Shown here piece by piece: positions 60,971-64,000 of a DNA stretch of 64,000 nucleotides. The DNA lies in contig NZ_JAIQDE010000001.1 in NCBI RefSeq assembly GCF_020037015.1, forward strand, positions 372,001-436,000, written 5' to 3'. Origin of the DNA: Corallococcus sp. AS-1-6 (GTDB taxonomy: Bacteria > Myxococcota > Myxococcia > Myxococcales > Myxococcaceae). The translations under genes were made by a program, and so were the position numbers. The notes below the pieces were generated by a model. It worked only from the letters and a program-made list of their open reading frames with translations, searched no databases and had not been told where the DNA came from. Position 1 is the first letter of the stretch, and each line of letters starts with the position of its first letter.

Positions 60971-61705
60971 CTACTTCTCGGCGGCTTCCTTCGGCTCCTG
61001 CAGCGCTTCGACGGCGAAGATGATGCGGTTGCACGAGGGGCACACGTCCGTGCCCAGCGAGGTCCGCAGCATGTTGTACATCTGCGGGGGCAGGTTCATG
61101 TTGCAGCCCTGGCAGGTGCCCGCCACCACGCCCACCATCGCGGGCAGCTTCTTCTTGCGGATGACCTCATAGCGGCGAAGCAGGGTGGCATCCACGTTCG
61201 CGGCGACTTCCGCGCGGCGCCCCTCCAGCTCCTTCACCTGGGACTCGGACTCGCCCAGCTTCCCGCGCAGCTCCGTCATCCGGCCCGACAGGCCCTGCTG
61301 CTTGGTGGCGTAGTCCGCCTCCTTGCCCTTGATGGCCTCGCGCGCCTGACCCAGCTCCTTCACCTTCTCAGTCAGCGCTTCGGACTGGGTGAGGATGCCC
61401 TTCTTCGCGATGTCGATTTCGCGAGCGAGCGCCGAGTACTCACGCGTGGAGCGCTGGTCGGACAGGCGCGCTTCCCACTTCTTCACCTTGTCCTTCTCGT
61501 CCGTGATGTTCTGCTCGAGCAGGGCCTTCTGCTTCTCAAGGTCGGCGACGCGTGTCCGCTCGGCCTCGATGCCATTGCGCGCGACCCCCAGCTCCCGCTC
61601 CAGCTCGGAAATCTGGCGGGGATGCACGTCCGCCGCCTTTCGGAGCGAGGCGACCTCGAGGTCCACCTTCTGCAGCTCCGCCAAGGCCTTCAGTTTCTCC
61701 CGCAA
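60971..61705 (-). CDS. CT398-like zinc-ribbon coiled-coil protein
   Basis: 244 residues from a TTG at 61705 with GGAGG 7 bases upstream. Residues 1 to about 175 are a long coiled coil (LKALAELQKVDLEVASLRKA) and the C-terminus is a zinc ribbon with CQGCNMNL and CPSCNRII. This is the C4-type zinc-ribbon family typified by chlamydial CT398 (structure resembles helical hairpin scaffolds). The role in most bacteria is unknown; partners in secretion and sigma-54 binding have been reported for CT398. Starts further upstream in frame add unrelated residues. Confidence 0.85.
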   Translation of the reverse strand: MREKLKALAELQKVDLEVASLRKAADVHPRQISELERELGVARNGIEAERTRVADLEKQKALLEQNITDEKDKVKKWEARLSDQRSTREYSALAREIDIAKKGILTQSEALTEKVKELGQAREAIKGKEADYATKQQGLSGRMTELRGKLGESESQVKELEGRRAEVAANVDATLLRRYEVIRKKKLPAMVGVVAGTCQGCNMNLPPQMYNMLRTSLGTDVCPSCNRIIFAVEALQEPKEAAEK

Positions 61706-61829
61706 GTTGCTGCCTCCCACACGGCCGCACCGACGCGCGGCTCGGCTCTTGTACCAACAAGGGTGCTGGGGTTCCAACGCGTAATTGGGGACGCCTCCAT
61801 CCCGTGTTCCCCACCTGCCTCTGGAGCGT

Positions 61830-61858
61830 TTGAATCCGCTTCACGCACCCGTTAGACG
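61830..61858 (+). promoter_or_regulatory. Promoter of the cupredoxin gene, leaderless
   Basis: TTGAAT (61830-61835), 17-base spacer, TAGACG (61853-61858), then 6 bases to the GTG at 61865. The transcript would start at or next to the start codon. Confidence 0.6.
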
Positions 61859-61864
61859 GGGCAC

Positions 61865-62665
61865 GTGTCCAGCCTCCGACTCCGCCCCCTCCTGGCCCCC
61901 GCGCTCCTCCTCGCCGCCACGGCCTGCCGCGAAGCCCCGCCCCCGCCGGCCCCCTCTGTCGCGCCCCCCGCCGCCGCCGCGCCGCGCCCCACCGGGCCGG
62001 TGAAGTGGGGCGAAATCGAGGGGCGGGTGGTGCTGACCGGGACCCCTCCCCAGGCCTCCAGCGCGCCGACCTCCGCCACCGTCGCCAGCGTGTGCGGCGA
62101 CCAGGCGGAGGACCGCTCGCTCGTGGTGGGGGGGGAGGGCGCCCTGGCCCACGCCGTCGTCTCGCTCCAGGACGGCGCCGGGCTCGCCGAGCCGGAGATG
62201 CCCGCGCCGCAGCCCGTGCTGGACCAGAAGCAGTGCCACTACGAACCGCCCGCGCTCGCGGCGAAGGCCGGCGGCGAGCTGCTGCTGCGCAACTCCGACC
62301 CGCTGGTGCACAACGTGCGCGCCCAGGCGGGGACGAACCGCTCCGTCTTCAACGTGGCCATGCCCCTGGAGGGGATGACCCTGCGCCGCCCCCTGCCCGC
62401 CGAGCCCGGCACCGTCCAGGTCCGCTGCGACGTGCACCCCTGGATGCGCGCGGTGGTCCGCACCTTCAACCACCCGTACTTCACCACCACCACCCCGGAC
62501 GGGCGCTTCCGGATGCGCGTCCCGGAGGGGTCCCACACGCTCGTCTTCTGGCATGAGCGGCTGCCCGAGGCGTCCCGGACCGTCACCGTCCGCGCCGGGG
62601 AGACCGTCCAGGTCGATCAGACCTGGGGCGTGGAAGCACTGCGTCAGGCCGGCTCGGGGAAATAG
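61865..62665 (+). CDS. Cupredoxin-like lipoprotein
   Basis: 266 residues. Signal peptide with lipobox ATAC, a Pro/Ala linker (about residues 22-45), then a plastocyanin/methylamine-utilisation type domain. Type-1 copper ligands are in order: His in LVHNVRAQ, and Cys-x2-His-x2-Met in CDVHPWM. Ends with a beta-sandwich carboxypeptidase-regulatory-like region (TPDGRFRMRVPEGSHTLVFW). Likely an electron carrier or copper-binding lipoprotein at the outer membrane. It starts on the plus strand with the CT398-like gene divergent on the other side. The redox partner is unknown. Confidence 0.85.
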   Translation: MSSLRLRPLLAPALLLAATACREAPPPPAPSVAPPAAAAPRPTGPVKWGEIEGRVVLTGTPPQASSAPTSATVASVCGDQAEDRSLVVGGEGALAHAVVSLQDGAGLAEPEMPAPQPVLDQKQCHYEPPALAAKAGGELLLRNSDPLVHNVRAQAGTNRSVFNVAMPLEGMTLRRPLPAEPGTVQVRCDVHPWMRAVVRTFNHPYFTTTTPDGRFRMRVPEGSHTLVFWHERLPEASRTVTVRAGETVQVDQTWGVEALRQAGSGK

Positions 62666-62771
62666 GGCGCCCCTGACACGGTTGTCGCGTCCGGTCCCGG
62701 CGCAACGAAGTCATCGGCCAGGGGTTCCGTCCAAGTGCCGGGAAGCACGCCCCTTGTTCAGACTTCTGTCT

Positions 62772-62787
62772 TGGTGGCAAAATTGCT
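62772..62787 (+). promoter_or_regulatory. Sigma-54-type promoter
   Basis: TGG at 62772-62774 (-24) and TTGCT at 62783-62787 (-12), with the GG and GC pairs exactly 10 bases apart as sigma-54 requires. Start expected near 62799, about 28 bases before the ATG. The central CAC of the -24 consensus is not kept. Confidence 0.5.
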
Positions 62788-62826
62788 TTGTCGGAAGCCA
62801 ACACTTCCGCCCGAGGGGGAGTCGTC

Positions 62827-63012
62827 ATGCATCAGACCAGGAAGCAAGCCACGGTGTCCGCCGAGGCGGAGCGCCTGCCCGTGGGGGCTCGCCGCAAGGG
62901 CGCCCGGCCGGCGGGCATGCAGGAGATGGGGCCCAACCTCTACGAGAAGATCCAGAGCGCGCTCACGGAGCTGTCGCTGATGTCGTCGCACGAGCGGCTG
63001 AACGGTACCTGA
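62827..63012 (+). CDS. Small basic protein, unknown function
   Basis: 61 residues from ATG 62827, with GAGGGGGAG as ribosome site. The first half is basic and disordered-looking (HQTRKQATVSAEAERLPVG); the second half (GPNLYEKIQSALTELSLMSS) is an amphipathic helix. No signal peptide or known motif. It follows a sigma-54-like promoter and precedes a hairpin, so it may be a short transcript of its own. Being short, its coding status rests on the promoter, ribosome site and plausible composition. Confidence 0.6.
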   Translation: MHQTRKQATVSAEAERLPVGARRKGARPAGMQEMGPNLYEKIQSALTELSLMSSHERLNGT

Positions 63013-63050
63013 GCGGTGACGTCCCGGAGCGGTGTGGCCCCTGGGGAGGG

Positions 63051-63069
63051 GCCCCCGTCTTCCGGGGGC
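63051..63069 (+). terminator. Hairpin after the small gene
   Basis: GCCCCCG (63051-63057) pairs perfectly with CGGGGGC (63063-63069) over a 5-base loop, 38 bases after the stop. Confidence 0.55.
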
Positions 63070-63172
63070 GCCGTTGTCGGGCCCGGTGACTGCCTCGGGG
63101 CGCGCAAACGGCAACGGGGCCCGCCCGAACCGCTCGGGGGACCCCGGATGATGCGAACCTCTGAGCGCGACC

Positions 63173-63466
63173 CTACAGGTCGTCGTCTTCGGCGGGCTCG
63201 GCGCCGGCCTCGGCGTCCTCGTCGTCACCGAAGGAGTCGAGGTTCTCCTCGTCCTCCTCGGCCGCGGGCGTCTCCTCGGGCTCGGGCTCGATGACCTTGG
63301 GCGCGGCGGCCAGGCGACCACGCCGGCCCTCGGCGGGCTTGGCGACCACGTTCTCCCGCTGATCCGCCCCGCACTTGGGGCAGATGGGGTCCGGCTTCTT
63401 CATGTCGTAGAACTTCGTCCCGCACTTGAAGCACGTGTGCTTGGTCCCGAGATCCTTCGCCGGCAT
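63173..63466 (-). CDS. FYDLN-acid-type zinc-ribbon protein
   Basis: 97 residues. N-terminal zinc ribbon with the signature [19 protein letters not shown], then ICPKCGA, and a C-terminal acidic tail of about 40 residues rich in Glu/Asp ([16 protein letters not shown]). This is the TIGR02300 FYDLN_acid family, small proteins seen in many proteobacteria, function unknown. Start ATG at 63466; the tail is encoded by repetitive GC-rich DNA. Confidence 0.9.
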   Translation of the reverse strand: MPAKDLGTKHTCFKCGTKFYDMKKPDPICPKCGADQRENVVAKPAEGRRGRLAAAPKVIEPEPEETPAAEEDEENLDSFGDDEDAEAGAEPAEDDDL

Positions 63467-63606
63467 GCGCCACCCTCGTAGAGCCTGGAGTGAAACAGAG
63501 GGCGGCTGAATAGTTGGGCCGAAGAAGAGAGTCAACCGTGTGTTTGCGCGGGAGATTTCTGGCGGTAGCATCCCCGCCGGTTTCCCCCGAGAGCCGGACG
63601 CCCCCT

Positions 63607-64000
63607 TTGAACTTCACCTGCGACAATTGCCAGAAGCGGTACTCCATTGCGGACGAGAAGGTCCGCGGCAAGACGGTCAAGGTCCGCTGCAAGAACTGCC
63701 AGAACGTCATCACCGTGGAAGGGCCCGCCGAGGAGGAGAGCACCCGCGTGGTGTCGCTCGCCGACGTGGAGCGCATCCGGGCCCAGGAGCGTTCGCTGGC
63801 GGGAGGCGCCGCCGCCGCGCCCGCGCCTGCCCCCGCTCCGGCACCGGTGGCCGCCGCGGCAGCTCCTGCGCCCCTGGCCAGACCTCCTGCGTCGGCTCCC
63901 CAGACCCCCTGGGACGATGAGCCCACGCGCACCGCGCCTCCCCGCCAGACGGCCGGGGCTCCGTGGTTCGTGATGGTGCGCAACAAGCAGGAGGGCCCGC
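63607..64000 (+). CDS. Zinc-ribbon/GYF-domain protein, 5' part
   Basis: At least 131 residues, cut by the right edge. Start is a TTG at 63607, giving [19 protein letters not shown], the usual MJ0042-type zinc-ribbon N-terminus (CDNC and CKNC pairs, residues 5-8 and 28-31); TTG 63544 or GTG 63538 would add unrelated residues. An Ala/Pro linker (about 68-110) leads to [12 protein letters not shown], the opening of a GYF_2 domain. In Myxococcus xanthus GltJ has an N-terminal zinc finger and GYF domain on the cytoplasmic side of the gliding motor, and several paralogues with this layout exist. The rest of the gene is needed to tell them apart. Confidence 0.75.
   Translation, partial: MNFTCDNCQKRYSIADEKVRGKTVKVRCKNCQNVITVEGPAEEESTRVVSLADVERIRAQERSLAGGAAAAPAPAPAPAPVAAAAAPAPLARPPASAPQTPWDDEPTRTAPPRQTAGAPWFVMVRNKQEGP

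Overview
The window is uniformly GC-rich (roughly 70% by eye), densely coded DNA with many 4-base start/stop overlaps, GTG and TTG starts, numerous lipoproteins with Asp-Ala-Gly-rich linkers, TPR proteins, and a CarF-type desaturase. Together these point to a myxobacterium of the Myxococcaceae (Corallococcus, Myxococcus or Pyxidicoccus type); the species cannot be fixed from the sequence alone. No CRISPR array, prophage, insertion sequence or tRNA was seen.

Layout. 1-12766 (+): the 3' part of accC, a 1052-residue TPR protein resembling the type IV pilus/MglA effector SgmX, an ExeA-like ATPase, tamB, tamA and a lipoprotein. 12777-17441: a leftward three-gene operon (caspase-fold peptidase with an EF-hand, a membrane protein, an Ig-like-repeat lipoprotein) facing away from an ECF sigma factor/anti-sigma pair. 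17742-20997: a PlsC-like acyltransferase, a thioredoxin-reductase-like flavoprotein and an AraC regulator. 21087-27843 (-): one long run, tolQ-tolR-tolA/tonB-like-tolB, then a class V aminotransferase, Ppx/GppA phosphatase and a Spinster-like MFS transporter. 27989-31669: repeat lipoprotein, murI, carF and an unknown protein. 31770-34587: ftsE-ftsX-envC-like division/wall-hydrolysis operon. 34670-46521: alpha/beta hydrolase, C-terminal processing protease, two PEGA proteins, ddl, a processive family 2 glycosyltransferase, small lipoproteins and an M1-type peptidase. 46528-50416: ftsY, RNase P RNA (rnpB), and a P-loop kinase/Thg1-like pair. 50425-59376: FGE-domain lipoprotein, a small membrane protein, then a tightly coupled four-gene chaperone/protease locus (Hsp70; TPR-Lon protease domain without ATPase; membrane J-like protein without HPD; membrane TPR-like protein). 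59483-64000: a lower-GC zinc-ribbon gene, RNase H-like protein, CT398-type zinc-ribbon protein, cupredoxin lipoprotein, a 61-residue protein behind a sigma-54-like promoter, a FYDLN protein, and the start of a zinc-ribbon/GYF protein.

Most of the content is cell-envelope biology: outer-membrane assembly (TamAB), Tol system, peptidoglycan precursors (MurI, Ddl), division-coupled wall hydrolysis (FtsEX-EnvC), plasmalogen synthesis (CarF) and surface polysaccharide. The best candidates for something undescribed are the Hsp70/TPR-Lon/J-like cassette (52023-59376), the caspase-EF-hand operon opposite an ECF sigma factor, and the kinase-Thg1 pair placed divergently from rnpB.
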